Positions 15,979-25,876 of a stretch of 48,038 bases of DNA are shown here, piece after piece. Positions within the stretch are counted from its first letter, which is position 1. Every line of letters starts with the position of its first letter. The notes under the pieces were generated by a model. The model was not told the DNA's origin and did no database searches. It saw only the letters and a program-made list of their open reading frames with translations. The stretch lies in assembly GCF_000226955.1 (NCBI RefSeq), contig NZ_AGFU01000040.1:1-48038 (forward strand), given 5' to 3'. This stretch comes from Sphingomonas elodea ATCC 31461. Its GTDB lineage: Bacteria > Pseudomonadota > Alphaproteobacteria > Sphingomonadales > Sphingomonadaceae. The position numbers and the translations under genes are program-made.

Positions 15979-17373
15979 ATGCAAACCGACGGTCTTCCCC
16001 TGCCCCGCCGCCTCACCGCCATTGCCGCCGTTTCCTTCGGCACCGCGCTCGTGGTGATCGACGGCGCGATCGCCACCGTGGCGCTGCCCACCATCGCGCG
16101 CGATCTCCATGTCGATTCCTCCGCCGCCGTGGCGGTGGTGACGGTGTACCAGCTGGTGCTGGTGATGCTGCTCCTGCCCTTTTCGGGACTGGGCAACCGC
16201 GTGGGCCTGAAGCGCCTGTACCAGATGGGCCAGATCGTCTTCACCGTGGCCACCATCCTGTGCTTCTTTGCCAAGAGCTTGCCCTTCCTACTAATCGTCC
16301 GCGCGGCGCAGGCAGCGGGGGCAGCCGCGGCGCTCAGCGTCTCCTCGGCGCTGGTGCGGCAGATCTATCCGGCGAAGCAGCTCGGCCGCGGGCTGGGCGT
16401 CAACTCGGTGGTGGTCTCGGTCTCCTCCGCGATCGCGCCGACCCTGGGCGGGCTGGTGCTGGGCGTCGGTCCCTGGCCCTGGGTTTTCGCCTCGGCCGTG
16501 CCTTTCGCCGTCGCCAGCCTGCTGCTCGGCCGCTCGCTGCCGGACATTCCTCGCTCCAAGGCGCCGTTCGACGTGCTCGGCGCGGTGCTGTGCGCGGCGA
16601 TGTTCGGGCTCGTGATCGGCGGGCTGGAAAGCGCCGTGCACGGCGACAGCCCGGTCGTTTCCGCGGCAGTGGTGATCGCGGGCATCGCCATCGGCGTGAT
16701 CTTCGTCCGCCGCGAACAGGGCGAGGCTGAACCGATCCTGCCGGTGGACCTGCTCGCCCGCCCGGTACTTGCGCTGTCAACCATCGGCGCCTTCACTGCC
16801 TTCGTCGCAACGATGACGCTGCTGCTCGCGCTGCCCTTTCGGCTGCAGCACGGCTATGGCTTTGCGCCCTCCGAAGTCGGCGCGGCGATCGCACCCTGGC
16901 CGCTGACCACGATGTTCGTGGCGCCGCTCGCGGGATCGCTGTCGGATCGATACCCCGCGGGCGCCCTGGGCGGCATCGGCATGGGGATCGCGATCGCGGG
17001 CCTCGTCGCCCTCGCCTTCCTGCCGCACGATCCGAGCTTCTTCGACATTGCCTGGCGCATGTCGCTCACCGGCGCCGGGTTCGGCATGTTCCTCTCCCCC
17101 AATGCGCGGCTGATTATCGGCTCCGCACCGGTCGAGCGGGCCGCCGCGGCGGGCGGGCTGATCTCGACGACCCGGATGGTCGGGCAGACCACTGGCGCGA
17201 CGCTGGTCGCCGCACTGCTGGCGATGGGCGTCGGGGCGGGGATGACGCCGGCGCTGGTTGCCTCCGGCCTCGCGCTGATCGCCGGTATCTGCAGCCTCGC
17301 CCGCCTACGCCCGGCGATCCGCAATCCGGGGAAGGTCGAGGCAGACCAGGCCCAACCGGCCCAGATGGGTTAA
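15979..17373 (+). CDS. MFS drug-efflux-type transporter (DHA2-like)
   Basis: A 464-residue inner-membrane protein. TALVVIDGAIATVALPTIAR resembles the first helix motif (D-x-T-I-V-N-V-A-L-P) of DHA2 exporters such as EmrB and SmvA. VRAAQAAGAAAALSVSSALV carries the motif-C-like segment, and LGVNSVVVSVSSAIAPTLGG follows. About 12-14 hydrophobic segments are visible. A taaGGCCGCG stretch precedes the ATG. No membrane-fusion partner or TetR regulator is adjacent, so substrate and regulation are unknown. It is separated by 20 bases from a second MFS gene on the same strand. Confidence 0.86.
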   Translation: MQTDGLPLPRRLTAIAAVSFGTALVVIDGAIATVALPTIARDLHVDSSAAVAVVTVYQLVLVMLLLPFSGLGNRVGLKRLYQMGQIVFTVATILCFFAKSLPFLLIVRAAQAAGAAAALSVSSALVRQIYPAKQLGRGLGVNSVVVSVSSAIAPTLGGLVLGVGPWPWVFASAVPFAVASLLLGRSLPDIPRSKAPFDVLGAVLCAAMFGLVIGGLESAVHGDSPVVSAAVVIAGIAIGVIFVRREQGEAEPILPVDLLARPVLALSTIGAFTAFVATMTLLLALPFRLQHGYGFAPSEVGAAIAPWPLTTMFVAPLAGSLSDRYPAGALGGIGMGIAIAGLVALAFLPHDPSFFDIAWRMSLTGAGFGMFLSPNARLIIGSAPVERAAAAGGLISTTRMVGQTTGATLVAALLAMGVGAGMTPALVASGLALIAGICSLARLRPAIRNPGKVEADQAQPAQMG

Positions 17374-17393
17374 AGCTTTAGCCCCCCCCAACC

Positions 17394-18761
17394 ATGGAAG
17401 CATTGCACGCACGCCCACCGCGCGCCAAGAGCGGCAACATGGCTCCACATCCTTTCGCCATCGGCAATTTCCGCGCCTATTTCGTAGCCCGACTCGCGTC
17501 GACCCTGGGGCAGATGGCGATGGTGATCGTGATCGGTTGGCAGGTATACGACATCGCCCGCCGCTCGATGAGCATCAAGGAAGCCGCCTTCCAGCTCGGC
17601 ATGATCGGCGTGGCGCAGTTCCTGCCGCTGCTGTTCCTGTCGCTGTTCGCCGGATGGGTGGCGGACCGTATCGATCGGCGCTGGATCGCCCGCGCCGCGG
17701 TCGCGCTGGAAGCGTGCTGCGCACTCGCCCTCGCCTGGCTCACCTGGCGGCATACCGTCACCCTGCCCGCGCTGTTCGGCATCGCCGCGTTGCTCGGCGT
17801 CGCCCGGGCGTTCGTCAGCCCGGCGCTGGGGGCGCTCGCCCCGAACCTCGTCCCCAAGGCCGTGCTGCCCACCGCGATCGCGCTCAGCTCGCTTGCCTGG
17901 CAGACCGGCACCGTGATCGGCCCGGCGATGGGCGGTTATCTATACGCCGCGACCTCGTGGCTGGCCTATGGGGTTTCGGGCGGGCTGTTCCTCGTCTCGC
18001 TGCTGATGCTCTTCCTGATCGGCCCGGTGCCGGTCGCCGCGCGAAAATTCACCGGCAGCCCCTGGTCGCAGATGGTCGACGGGCTTCATTATGTCCGCCG
18101 CAACCGGCTGGTACTCGGCGCCATCTCGCTTGACCTGTTCGCGGTGCTGCTCGGCGGCGCGACGGCGATGCTGCCGGTCTATGCGCGCGACATCCTGCAG
18201 GTGGGATCCGAGGGCCTCGGGCACCTTCGCGCCGCGCCTGCGTTGGGAGCGGTGGTGACGGCCCTGTTCTTCTCGTGGCGCCCGCTCAAGACCAATGTGG
18301 GCGTGAAGATGCTGGTCGCGGTCGCGGTGTTCGGCCTCGCGACGGTGGTGTTCGGCGCGGCGGCGGCGCTGCTGGTGCCGGTGCTCGGCCCCAAGGCGGT
18401 CGGCACCGACCTCTCGCCCGCCGTGCTGCTCTCGCTCGCCGCGCTGTTCGTGCTCGGCGCGGCCGACATGGTCTCGGTCTATGTCCGCCAGTCGCTGATC
18501 CAGCTCTACACGCCGGACGAGATGCGCGGACGCGTCGGCGCGGTCTCCACGCTGTTCATTTCCGGCTCGAACGAGTTGGGCGAGGCCGAAAGCGGTTTCC
18601 TCGCCGCGCTGATCGGCCCCGTCGCCGCGGTAATCGGCGGCGGCATCGGCGCGATCCTTGTCACGCTGCTGTGGTCGAAGCTATTCCCCGAACTCAAGCG
18701 GGCTCGAACCTTCGATCCTCCGGCCACCCTCGAAGTTCCTCCCAAGGAGATGACGACATGA
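17394..18761 (+). CDS. MFS exporter of the EntS/MFS_3 type
   Basis: A 455-residue membrane transporter. [20 protein letters not shown] and [11 protein letters not shown] fit the enterobactin-exporter-like MFS_3 group, as does the late [20 protein letters not shown] segment. The first ATG (17394) has no ribosome binding site; an alternative at 17439 starts [11 protein letters not shown] and is equally possible. Its stop overlaps the cysK start (ATGA at 18758-18761), and the cysK ribosome binding site (AAGGAG) lies inside this gene. Coupling to cysK suggests a link to cysteine or a precursor, but that is inference. Confidence 0.85.
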   Translation: MEALHARPPRAKSGNMAPHPFAIGNFRAYFVARLASTLGQMAMVIVIGWQVYDIARRSMSIKEAAFQLGMIGVAQFLPLLFLSLFAGWVADRIDRRWIARAAVALEACCALALAWLTWRHTVTLPALFGIAALLGVARAFVSPALGALAPNLVPKAVLPTAIALSSLAWQTGTVIGPAMGGYLYAATSWLAYGVSGGLFLVSLLMLFLIGPVPVAARKFTGSPWSQMVDGLHYVRRNRLVLGAISLDLFAVLLGGATAMLPVYARDILQVGSEGLGHLRAAPALGAVVTALFFSWRPLKTNVGVKMLVAVAVFGLATVVFGAAAALLVPVLGPKAVGTDLSPAVLLSLAALFVLGAADMVSVYVRQSLIQLYTPDEMRGRVGAVSTLFISGSNELGEAESGFLAALIGPVAAVIGGGIGAILVTLLWSKLFPELKRARTFDPPATLEVPPKEMTT

Positions 18762-19678
18762 AGGCCCATTCGATCCTCGAGACGATCGGCAACACGCCGC
18801 ACGTCCGTATCAACAAGCTGTTCCCCGGCGCCGAGGTGTGGATCAAGTCCGAGCGCTCGAACCCGGGCGGCTCGATCAAGGACCGTATCGCGCTGGCGAT
18901 GGTCGAGGCGGCCGAGAAGGACGGCAGCCTCAAGCCCGGCGGCACGATCGTCGAGCCGACCAGCGGCAATACCGGCGTCGGCCTGGCGATGGTCGCGGCG
19001 GTGAAGTGCTACAAGCTGATCCTCGTCATGCCGGAGAGCATGTCGCTCGAACGCCGCCGGCTGATGCTCGCCTATGGCGCCAGCTTCGATCTCACCCCGC
19101 GCGAGAAGGGCATGAAGGGTGCGATCGAGCGCGCACTCGAGATCGTCGAGAGCACGCCCGGCGCCTGGATGCCGCAGCAGTTCGAAAACACTGCGAACAT
19201 CGACGTCCATGTGCGCACCACCGCACAGGAAATCCTCAACGACTTCCGTGACACGCCGATCGACGTGATCATCACCGGTGTCGGCACCGGCGGCCACATT
19301 ACCGGCGTCGCCGAGGCGCTCAAGAAGGAGTGGCCGAACCTCAAGGTCTATGCGGTGGAGCCGGAGCTTTCGCCGGTGATCTCCGGCGGCCAGCCCGGCC
19401 CGCACCCGATTCAGGGTATCGGCGCCGGCTTCGTGCCGAAGAACCTGCATACCGACGCGATCGACGGCGTGATCAAGGTCGATGCCGCCGTCGCCAAGGA
19501 CATGGCGCGCCGCTCTGCCCGCGAAGAGGGCATGCTGGTCGGCATTTCCTCGGGCGCGACGCTGGCGGGCATCCTCCAGAAGCTGCCCGACCTGCCCGAA
19601 GGCGTGCGGGTGCTCGGCTTCAACTACGATACCGGCGAACGTTATCTGAGCGTGCCGGACTTCCTGCCCGAGAGCTAA
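18758..19678 (+). CDS. cysK: Cysteine synthase A
   Basis: A 306-residue fold-type II PLP enzyme that converts O-acetylserine and sulfide to cysteine and acetate. The PLP lysine is K41 in [10 protein letters not shown], the substrate loop is TSGNTG (68-73), and the phosphate-binding loop is [29 protein letters not shown] and the late GISSGAT motif (PLP N1 contact serine) are typical of CysK. AAGGAG sits eight bases before the ATG, which overlaps the upstream MFS gene. The last four bases overlap the end of the convergent OmpA-like gene. Confidence 0.95.
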   Translation: MKAHSILETIGNTPHVRINKLFPGAEVWIKSERSNPGGSIKDRIALAMVEAAEKDGSLKPGGTIVEPTSGNTGVGLAMVAAVKCYKLILVMPESMSLERRRLMLAYGASFDLTPREKGMKGAIERALEIVESTPGAWMPQQFENTANIDVHVRTTAQEILNDFRDTPIDVIITGVGTGGHITGVAEALKKEWPNLKVYAVEPELSPVISGGQPGPHPIQGIGAGFVPKNLHTDAIDGVIKVDAAVAKDMARRSAREEGMLVGISSGATLAGILQKLPDLPEGVRVLGFNYDTGERYLSVPDFLPES

Positions 19679-20298
19679 GGAGCAGGCGTCTCGGCCGTCC
19701 CGTTTGCCGGGGCGGCCGGGGCCGTCTCCGCAGGTGCGGGCTGCGGCAGCGCCACCTGCACCTCGACCCGCCGGTTCTTCGCCCGACCCTCGGGATCGTC
19801 GCTGCCGTCCGCGTTGGCATTCGGCACCAGCGCGCGGGTTTCGCCGAACGCGATCACCGTCATCCGCTCGGCCGGAACGCCCTTCGACAGCAGATAGGCC
19901 TGCACTACCTCCGCCCGCTTGCGCGAGGAAACGAGGTTGTCGCGGTCGTTGCCCCGTGTGTCGCTATGCCCGCCGATCGTGATCGGGCCGCCGGCGGCGG
20001 TGCTGGGATTGACCAGCATCTCGTCGAGCAGCTTTTTGCCGGCATCGTCCAGCTTCAGTCCCGAGGTGCCGAACGGTACCACGAGGCTCAGCGGCGCCAG
20101 CGCGGGCGTTTCGGGCTCGTCGGGCACGACGTCGGGCCGCAGGATCGACTTGGGTGCCTCGATGGCGCTGTTGTTCGCGAGTCCACCCTCCTCGGCGAGG
20201 ATGCTCTTGTTCTCGGCCGCCGCATTCTCGCGCGCGGGCGTACCGGCATTGCAGCCTGCCAGCACTCCCATCATCAGCAGCATCGCCCATCTGCTCAT
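19675..20298 (-). CDS. OmpA-family lipoprotein
   Basis: A 207-residue outer-membrane lipoprotein candidate. The signal peptide ends in a lipobox, VLAGC, with C16 to be lipidated. A linker of about 55 residues follows, then an OmpA C-terminal peptidoglycan-binding domain: [31 protein letters not shown], and [15 protein letters not shown] followed by KNRRVEVQV. The tail is Pro/Ala rich. Its ATG overlaps the stop of the upstream antiporter gene (ATGA), so the two form an operon. It converges on cysK with a four-base overlap. Confidence 0.9.
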   Translation of the reverse strand: MSRWAMLLMMGVLAGCNAGTPARENAAAENKSILAEEGGLANNSAIEAPKSILRPDVVPDEPETPALAPLSLVVPFGTSGLKLDDAGKKLLDEMLVNPSTAAGGPITIGGHSDTRGNDRDNLVSSRKRAEVVQAYLLSKGVPAERMTVIAFGETRALVPNANADGSDDPEGRAKNRRVEVQVALPQPAPAETAPAAPANGTAETPAP

Positions 20299-22112
20299 GC
20301 AACTTCCTCCTGAAGCCGTCGCGCCGCCGGCATGGGGGGCACGTACGAGATGATCGTGTCGCCCGGCTGCGGCGTCGGTCGGCTGGCGTGCGAGAAGAAG
20401 CGGAGCAGCCCGCCCTTGCGCACCAGCAGCAGCATGTCCGCCGCGTCGGGCAGGTCGGCCTTGGCGGCGTCGAAGTCGAATTGTTCGGTCAGCCGGGTCT
20501 TGCGGAAGGTCCAGCCGCCCTGCTCGCGCTCGACGATTTCGTCGACGCCGTGGCCGCTGGTGAACAGGGCGCGGCCACGTAGGGATTCGGGCAGCGCCCG
20601 AGCATCCTCGTCGTCGCCGCCGCTGCCGAGCTGGTAGACATTGTCGCGCCCCATCTCATGGGCGAATTCGTTGCAGACCAGCGCGTTATAGGCCTCGTTG
20701 TCGCTGGTCGCGGCGAGCACCTGGAACTGCGACATGTCCAGCCGGTCCTCGGTCGCCTCGGCGAGGATCTCGCCGTGATAGGTGGCAATGCCCGCCGAGC
20801 GCGCGGGCCGCAGCCGCTGCCAGCTGGTGTCGCAGATCGTAACGGGCACCTCGATCTGGCGGAGCTGCTCGGCCAGCGCCAGGCTCCACGGCGTGCCGCC
20901 GACGATCAGCAGGCCGCGTTCGGTGGCGCCGGTTACCTTGAGCAGGCGCGCCACGGGCCCGATCGAGAAGCCGTGCGCAACGATTGTCGCGACGACCACG
21001 GCGAAGGACAGGGTCACCAGGATCGAGCCGTCGCTATAGCCGAGCTTGTCGAGCCGCAACGCGAACAGCCCCGAGATCGCCACCGCGACGATGCCGCGCG
21101 GGGCGATCCAGGCGACCAGCAGCCGCTCGTTCCACGGCACCTTGGTAAAGGCGAGGCTCAGCAGCACGGTCATCGGCCGCACGAGGAAGAGAAGCGCGGC
21201 GAGGAAGGCGAGGAAGCGCCACTCGAAATGGCGCAGGACCTCGAAATCGAGCGAGGCCGACAGCAGCACGAACACGCCCGAGATGAGCAGGACGGTGACA
21301 TTCTCCTTGAACGGGTGAATGTCGCGCAGCGAATCCAGCCGCATATTGGCGAGCGCCACGCCCATCACCGTCACGGTGATCAGCCCGGTCTCCTGCTGGA
21401 TCAGGTTGGAGCCGACGAACACGCCGATCACCGCGACCAGCAGCACCGGCGCCTTCAGATATTCGGGCACATGCCCGCGCTGAAAGGCCCAGCCGATCGC
21501 TTTGGCGACGACATAGCCGATCAGCCCGGCGACGATGCTCGCCGCCAGCAGCGAGCCCAGTACGCTGACCAACGTGCCGCCATCGCCGGACCGCCGCAGA
21601 TATTCATAGGTGACCAGCCCGCACAGCGCGCCGATCGGGTCGTTGACGATCGCTTCCCATTTCAAGATAGCCCGCGGCCGCTGCGCGACGTTGCTTTGGC
21701 GAAGCAACGGCAGCACCACGGTGGGCCCGGTCACGACCAGGATCCCCGCGAACAGCGTCGCCACCGGCCAGACCAGGCCGGCGGCATAATAGAGCGCCAG
21801 TATTCCCAGTCCCCAGCCGATCGGCACGCCCAGCAGCACCAAGCGCGTCACCGCGCCATCGGTACGCCGCAGCTCGCGGAAGTTGAGGCTGAGACCGCCT
21901 TCGAACAGGATCAGCGCAACCGCAATGGAGACGATCGGCTCCAGCAGCTCGCCGAACACGGCATGCGGTTCGATGATCCCTGCCACGGGCCCGGCGAGCA
22001 CACCCGCCACCAGCATCAGCGCGATCGCCGGCCAACCAGTGCGCCACGCAACCCACTGCGCGCCAATGCCAAGTGCCCCGATCAGCGCGATGACGAGCGC
22101 GGGTTGATGCAT
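20295..22112 (-). CDS. CPA1-type Na+(K+)/H+ antiporter with C-terminal TrkA-N-like domain
   Basis: A 605-residue protein. The first 400 or so residues are a monovalent cation:proton antiporter-1 domain with about 12 hydrophobic segments; NDPIGALCGLV contains the ND pair expected in the NhaP-type ion site, and WIAPRGIVAVAISGLFAL is a further family motif. From about residue 415, GLLIVGGTPWSLALAEQLRQ starts a Rossmann-like TrkA-N/RCK segment that may sense nucleotide or ions, and a TrkA-C-like end follows. The ATG at 22112 gives a clean first helix. It is translationally coupled to the OmpA-like lipoprotein gene downstream. Confidence 0.87.
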   Translation of the reverse strand: MHQPALVIALIGALGIGAQWVAWRTGWPAIALMLVAGVLAGPVAGIIEPHAVFGELLEPIVSIAVALILFEGGLSLNFRELRRTDGAVTRLVLLGVPIGWGLGILALYYAAGLVWPVATLFAGILVVTGPTVVLPLLRQSNVAQRPRAILKWEAIVNDPIGALCGLVTYEYLRRSGDGGTLVSVLGSLLAASIVAGLIGYVVAKAIGWAFQRGHVPEYLKAPVLLVAVIGVFVGSNLIQQETGLITVTVMGVALANMRLDSLRDIHPFKENVTVLLISGVFVLLSASLDFEVLRHFEWRFLAFLAALLFLVRPMTVLLSLAFTKVPWNERLLVAWIAPRGIVAVAISGLFALRLDKLGYSDGSILVTLSFAVVVATIVAHGFSIGPVARLLKVTGATERGLLIVGGTPWSLALAEQLRQIEVPVTICDTSWQRLRPARSAGIATYHGEILAEATEDRLDMSQFQVLAATSDNEAYNALVCNEFAHEMGRDNVYQLGSGGDDEDARALPESLRGRALFTSGHGVDEIVEREQGGWTFRKTRLTEQFDFDAAKADLPDAADMLLLVRKGGLLRFFSHASRPTPQPGDTIISYVPPMPAARRLQEEVA

Positions 22113-22275
22113 GCGGTACAGTGCCTTCGTTGCTGCGCAGAGATGGAGTGCCCATCGACAATACGGTTCCAACCCGTGTCGGTTCCGTTCCGAGCGCCGA
22201 TCCCGGCACCTGTTCCCCTGCCCGGCGCTTTCGGATACAGGCGGCGGCCCCCCATCGAGATTGCCGTATCTGCCT

Positions 22276-23619
22276 GTGACGCCACGCATCCCTTCCGCTT
22301 CCGTCCCCGCTTGGCTGCGGCTGCTCCTTGGTGTCGTCGCGCTCGCCGCGCTGGCGGTGCCGACGCTGCTCGTGCTCAATGCACCCAAGGTGCCGCAACG
22401 GCCGCATCGCGTGCCCCCCGTGGTGCTGCCCAACCGCGTCGTGCCGAAGGAAGAGCTGCCGCCGGTAGAGCCGGTGGCAATCGCCGACCTCTCGCCGGAC
22501 GATGCGCGCGCGTTCAACGCCGCCATCCCCTTCTCGACCGATCCGAACCCGGCCGCCCGCCCCTTCCATCTGGTCGGCGCGGCAGACAGCCAGGCGCGCG
22601 CGCTCGACTGCCTCGCCGCTGCCGAGATCTACGAAGCCGGCGACGACGCACTGGGCGAGCGCGCGGTGGCGCAGGTGATCCTCAACCGCGTGCGCCACCC
22701 CGCCTTCCCGAAAACAGTGTGCGGCGTGGTGTTTCAGGGATCGGACCGCAGCACCGGGTGCCAGTTCACTTTCAGCTGCGACGGTGCGCTCACCCGCTGG
22801 TCGCCGACGCCCGTTGCCTGGGCCCGCGCCCGCGAGATCGCCAAGATGGCGCTGCACGGCGCGGTATTCCGCCCGGTCGGCCATGCTACCCATTATCATA
22901 CCGATTGGGTGGTGCCGTACTGGAGCGCGAGCCTCGACAAGATCGTGGCGCTCCACACCCATCTTTTCTTCCGCTGGGCCGGCTGGTGGGGCACCCCACC
23001 CGCCTTCAACCGCGGCTATTTCGCGGACGAGCCGAACATTCCCCAGCTCGCCAGGCTCTCGCCCGCCCACATCGGCGGTGCGACGGACCCTGCGGCCCAG
23101 GCTGGCGATCCCGGGGCAACCGGCCTGCTGTTCGATGTCGCCAAGGCCGCCAGCGCAATCCCGGCGAGCGCGGTGCCCGCTGCGGTGGCCGGCGACCAGA
23201 ACGTGTTCCTGGTGACGCTGCCCGACGACATGGTGCCGGACCTCTACCCCGCCCTCGCCCTGCGGACCTGCGGCGACCGGCCCTATTGCAAGTTCATGGC
23301 CTGGCTGGATTCGTCGAAGAAGCCGGCCCGCCTCCCGCCCACTGGCGAGCAGGCCGCCGCCATGTCGTTCAGCTATCTGCGCGATGAAAAGGTGCAGTAT
23401 GTGAAGGCGTTGTGGAATTGCGAGCAGTTCCGCCGCCCCAGCCCGGCCCAGTGCATGCGCCGCCAGCCGCCGCCCGCGCCGGTCGCGACGCCGACGCCCG
23501 CGCCGACCGCAGAGCCTGCGCCGCTCGACGGCGTCCGTCGCAAGGCGCCCGCACAGAACAAGGCCGGCGCTGCGTCTTCCGCAACGCCGGCCTCGTCGGG
23601 TCCCAGCAGCAGCGATTAG
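22276..23619 (+). CDS. SleB-type cell wall hydrolase
   Basis: A 447-residue protein with one N-terminal transmembrane helix (AWLRLLLGVVALAALAVPTL) and a periplasmic body. The SleB / Hydrolase_2 domain is recognised by CLAAAEIYEAGDDALGERAV, VAQVILNRVRHPAFPKTVCG and VVFQG, CQFTFSCDG, and ATHYHTDWVVPYW. These enzymes cut the glycan strands of peptidoglycan. The Glu in ALGERAVAQV is the likely catalytic residue by family. The C-terminal 50 residues are Pro/Ala rich. The GTG at 22276 is the likely start, though a TTG five codons earlier is possible. It is divergent from the antiporter. Confidence 0.83.
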   Translation: MTPRIPSASVPAWLRLLLGVVALAALAVPTLLVLNAPKVPQRPHRVPPVVLPNRVVPKEELPPVEPVAIADLSPDDARAFNAAIPFSTDPNPAARPFHLVGAADSQARALDCLAAAEIYEAGDDALGERAVAQVILNRVRHPAFPKTVCGVVFQGSDRSTGCQFTFSCDGALTRWSPTPVAWARAREIAKMALHGAVFRPVGHATHYHTDWVVPYWSASLDKIVALHTHLFFRWAGWWGTPPAFNRGYFADEPNIPQLARLSPAHIGGATDPAAQAGDPGATGLLFDVAKAASAIPASAVPAAVAGDQNVFLVTLPDDMVPDLYPALALRTCGDRPYCKFMAWLDSSKKPARLPPTGEQAAAMSFSYLRDEKVQYVKALWNCEQFRRPSPAQCMRRQPPPAPVATPTPAPTAEPAPLDGVRRKAPAQNKAGAASSATPASSGPSSSD

Positions 23620-25418
23620 GCTGCCTTGAACATCTCCGGGTCGAGCGCCATCACGGATTCGCTGCCTGCCTCGATCTTGCGGCGCAGGCCGCTCGCATCG
23701 GGGAGGAACCGCTCGGCATAGAAGCGCGCGGTGACCAGCTTGGCTTCGAGGAAGGCGACGTCCTCGGCGCCCTGGGCCAACGCCTCGCTTGCCGCCTTGG
23801 CCATGCGCAGCCACATCAGGCCCAGCGCCACCGTGCCGGTCAGCTGCATATAGGGATAGGCACCCGCACCGACCTGGTCAGGGTTCTTGAACCCGTTCTG
23901 CGCCAGCCACATGGTGGCTCCCTGCAGATGGCCGAGCGCCTTCTCCAGCGCCTCGGCGAAGCCCGCGAGCGTCGCATCGCCCTTGGCTGCCGCGACTTCC
24001 TCGCTCACCACGCGGAACAGCGCCTGCACCGCCCGGCCGCCGTTCAGCGCCAGCTTGCGGCCGACCAGGTCCATCGCCTGCACGCCGTTGGTGCCTTCGT
24101 AGATCATCGCGATGCGGGCATCGCGGACATACTGCTCCATGCCCCATTCGGCGATATAGCCATGGCCACCATAGACCTGCTGGCAATCGGTCGCGACCTT
24201 GTAGCCGATATCGGTGCCGACGCCCTTGATCACCGGGGTCAGCAGCCCGACCAGATCGCCGGCGAGCTGGCGCTCCTCCTCGGTCGGCGCGGCATGTTCC
24301 ATGTCGACCTGGAGCGCACCCCACAGGCAGAGCGCGCGGAGGCCCTCGATCTGCGCCTTGGCCTCCATCAGCATGCGGCGCACGTCGGGATGAACGAACA
24401 GCGTGTCGGCCTTCTCCGCCGGCTCCTTCGGACCGGTCAGTGCGCGGCCCTGGCGACGGTCGCCGGCATATTGCACGGCGTTCTGCATCGCCACTTCGGC
24501 AATGCCGAGGCCCTGCAGGCCGACACCCAGACGGGCCGCGTTCATCATGATGAACATGGCCGCCAGACCCTTCATCTCCTCGCCGACCAGCCAGCCCTTG
24601 GCGCCGTCATAGTTCATCACGCAGGTCGAGTTGGCGTGAATGCCCATCTTGTGCTCGATCGAGCCGCAGGTGACCGCGTTGCGCTCTCCCAGCGAGCCGT
24701 CGTCGTTGACGATGAACTTCGGCACCACGAACAGCGAGATGCCCTTGGTGCTGTCCGGCGCGCCCGGCGTCTTGGCCAGCACCAGGTGGATGATGTTGCT
24801 GGTCAGGTCGTGCTCGCCCGACGAGATGAAGATCTTGGTGCCGGTGATGCTGTACGAACCGTCCGCGTTCGGCTCGGCCTTGGTCTTGATGAGGCCCAGA
24901 TCGGTGCCGCACTGCGGCTCGGTCAGGTTCATCGTGCCGCCCCATTCGCCCGAGACCATCTTGGGAACGTACTTGGCCTTCTGCTCGTCCGATCCCTTGA
25001 CCAGCAGCGCGGCGATCGCACCATGGGTAAGGCCCGGATACATGGCGAAGGCCATGTTGGCGGAGATCATATATTCCTGGAAGGCTGTGGAGACGACGTG
25101 CGGCATGCCCTGCCCGCCATATTCGGCCGGCGCGCTGAGCGTGCCCCAGCCGCTCTCGACGAACTGCTGGTAGGCGTGCCTGAAACCCTCCGGCGTCGTC
25201 ACGCTGCCATCGGCATGGCGGGTGCAGCCCTGCTGGTCGCCGCTATGGTTGATCGGGAACAGCACCTCGGCAACGAACTTGCCGCCTTCCTCCAGCACCG
25301 CATCGACCACATCGGGGGTCGCCGCCTGGAAGTGCGGCAGGTTGGTATAGCGATCGAGCCCGATGACCCGATCCAGAACGAAGCGCGTGTCGCGCACGGG
25401 GGGCGTAAACTGCGGCAT
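23616..25418 (-). CDS. Acyl-CoA dehydrogenase, long C-terminal type (DmdC/FadE-like)
   Basis: A 600-residue flavoprotein that oxidises an acyl-CoA to its enoyl-CoA. It has the short N-terminal extension and extended C-terminal domain found in the DmdC-like branch, not the usual 380-residue form. Visible motifs are MNLTEPQCGTDLG (flavin and substrate loop), ITGTKIFISSGEHDL, and the catalytic E441 in IYEGTNGVQAMDL. GAGGAA lies seven bases before the ATG. It begins ten bases after a MerR gene on the same strand, so an operon is likely. Chain-length preference cannot be told. Confidence 0.92.
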   Translation of the reverse strand: MPQFTPPVRDTRFVLDRVIGLDRYTNLPHFQAATPDVVDAVLEEGGKFVAEVLFPINHSGDQQGCTRHADGSVTTPEGFRHAYQQFVESGWGTLSAPAEYGGQGMPHVVSTAFQEYMISANMAFAMYPGLTHGAIAALLVKGSDEQKAKYVPKMVSGEWGGTMNLTEPQCGTDLGLIKTKAEPNADGSYSITGTKIFISSGEHDLTSNIIHLVLAKTPGAPDSTKGISLFVVPKFIVNDDGSLGERNAVTCGSIEHKMGIHANSTCVMNYDGAKGWLVGEEMKGLAAMFIMMNAARLGVGLQGLGIAEVAMQNAVQYAGDRRQGRALTGPKEPAEKADTLFVHPDVRRMLMEAKAQIEGLRALCLWGALQVDMEHAAPTEEERQLAGDLVGLLTPVIKGVGTDIGYKVATDCQQVYGGHGYIAEWGMEQYVRDARIAMIYEGTNGVQAMDLVGRKLALNGGRAVQALFRVVSEEVAAAKGDATLAGFAEALEKALGHLQGATMWLAQNGFKNPDQVGAGAYPYMQLTGTVALGLMWLRMAKAASEALAQGAEDVAFLEAKLVTARFYAERFLPDASGLRRKIEAGSESVMALDPEMFKAA

Positions 25419-25428
25419 TTCAGGTTCC

Positions 25429-25857
25429 TCAGTGCTCGTTGTCTTTGCTTTTGATCAGGTCGACGAACTGGGCGAGCTCGGCGATATGCGCGTCGATATC
25501 GCGCTTCTGCGCTTCGAGATGGCGGATGCGGTCCATGCAGCGCTCCAGCGTCACCTGGCGCTGCACGCGGCGCCCGTCGCCGAGATCATAGAGATCGATC
25601 ATCTCCTTGATCTCGCCCAGGCTGAACCCCACCCGCTTGCCGCGCAGAATCCAGGCGAGCCGGGCGCGGTCGCGATGCGTGTAGATGCGCTGGGTGCCGC
25701 GCCGCTCGGGCGAGATCAGCCCCTCGTCCTCGTAGAAACGAAGTGCGCGGGGGGTAACGCCGAACTCGGCGCACAGATCGGAAATGGAAAAGGCGTCGCG
25801 ATCGGGACGCGGTTCGATCGGCGCCAGGGCCTCGATCGGAAAGGCAGCAGCGGTCAT
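25429..25857 (-). CDS. MerR-family regulator of acyl-CoA metabolism
   Basis: A 142-residue regulator with an N-terminal winged helix (FSISDLCAEFGVTPRALRFY, then EDEGLISPERRGTQRIY), a linker with GFSLGEIKEMIDLYDLGDGR, and a C-terminal coiled coil ending in LIKSKDNEH. It lacks the metal-binding cysteines of the CueR type. It resembles LiuR-like regulators of branched-chain and fatty-acid breakdown. The acyl-CoA dehydrogenase gene follows after ten bases, and a palindrome fitting this class lies just upstream of the start, suggesting autoregulation. Confidence 0.88.
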   Translation of the reverse strand: MTAAAFPIEALAPIEPRPDRDAFSISDLCAEFGVTPRALRFYEDEGLISPERRGTQRIYTHRDRARLAWILRGKRVGFSLGEIKEMIDLYDLGDGRRVQRQVTLERCMDRIRHLEAQKRDIDAHIAELAQFVDLIKSKDNEH

Positions 25858-25876
25858 GCAGCCTTTCTAGTTTCCC

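Noticed and set aside
17367-17384. Palindrome GGGTTAAAGCTTTAGCCC between the two MFS genes
   Set aside because: Short and includes the stop codon of the first gene; it could be a weak hairpin, but no T run or other evidence supports a terminator.
20658-23387. Open plus-strand frame of 909 codons
   Set aside because: It is opposite the antiporter gene and out of frame with the wall hydrolase. Its product is low-complexity His/Gln/Arg-rich, as expected for a shadow frame in GC-rich DNA.
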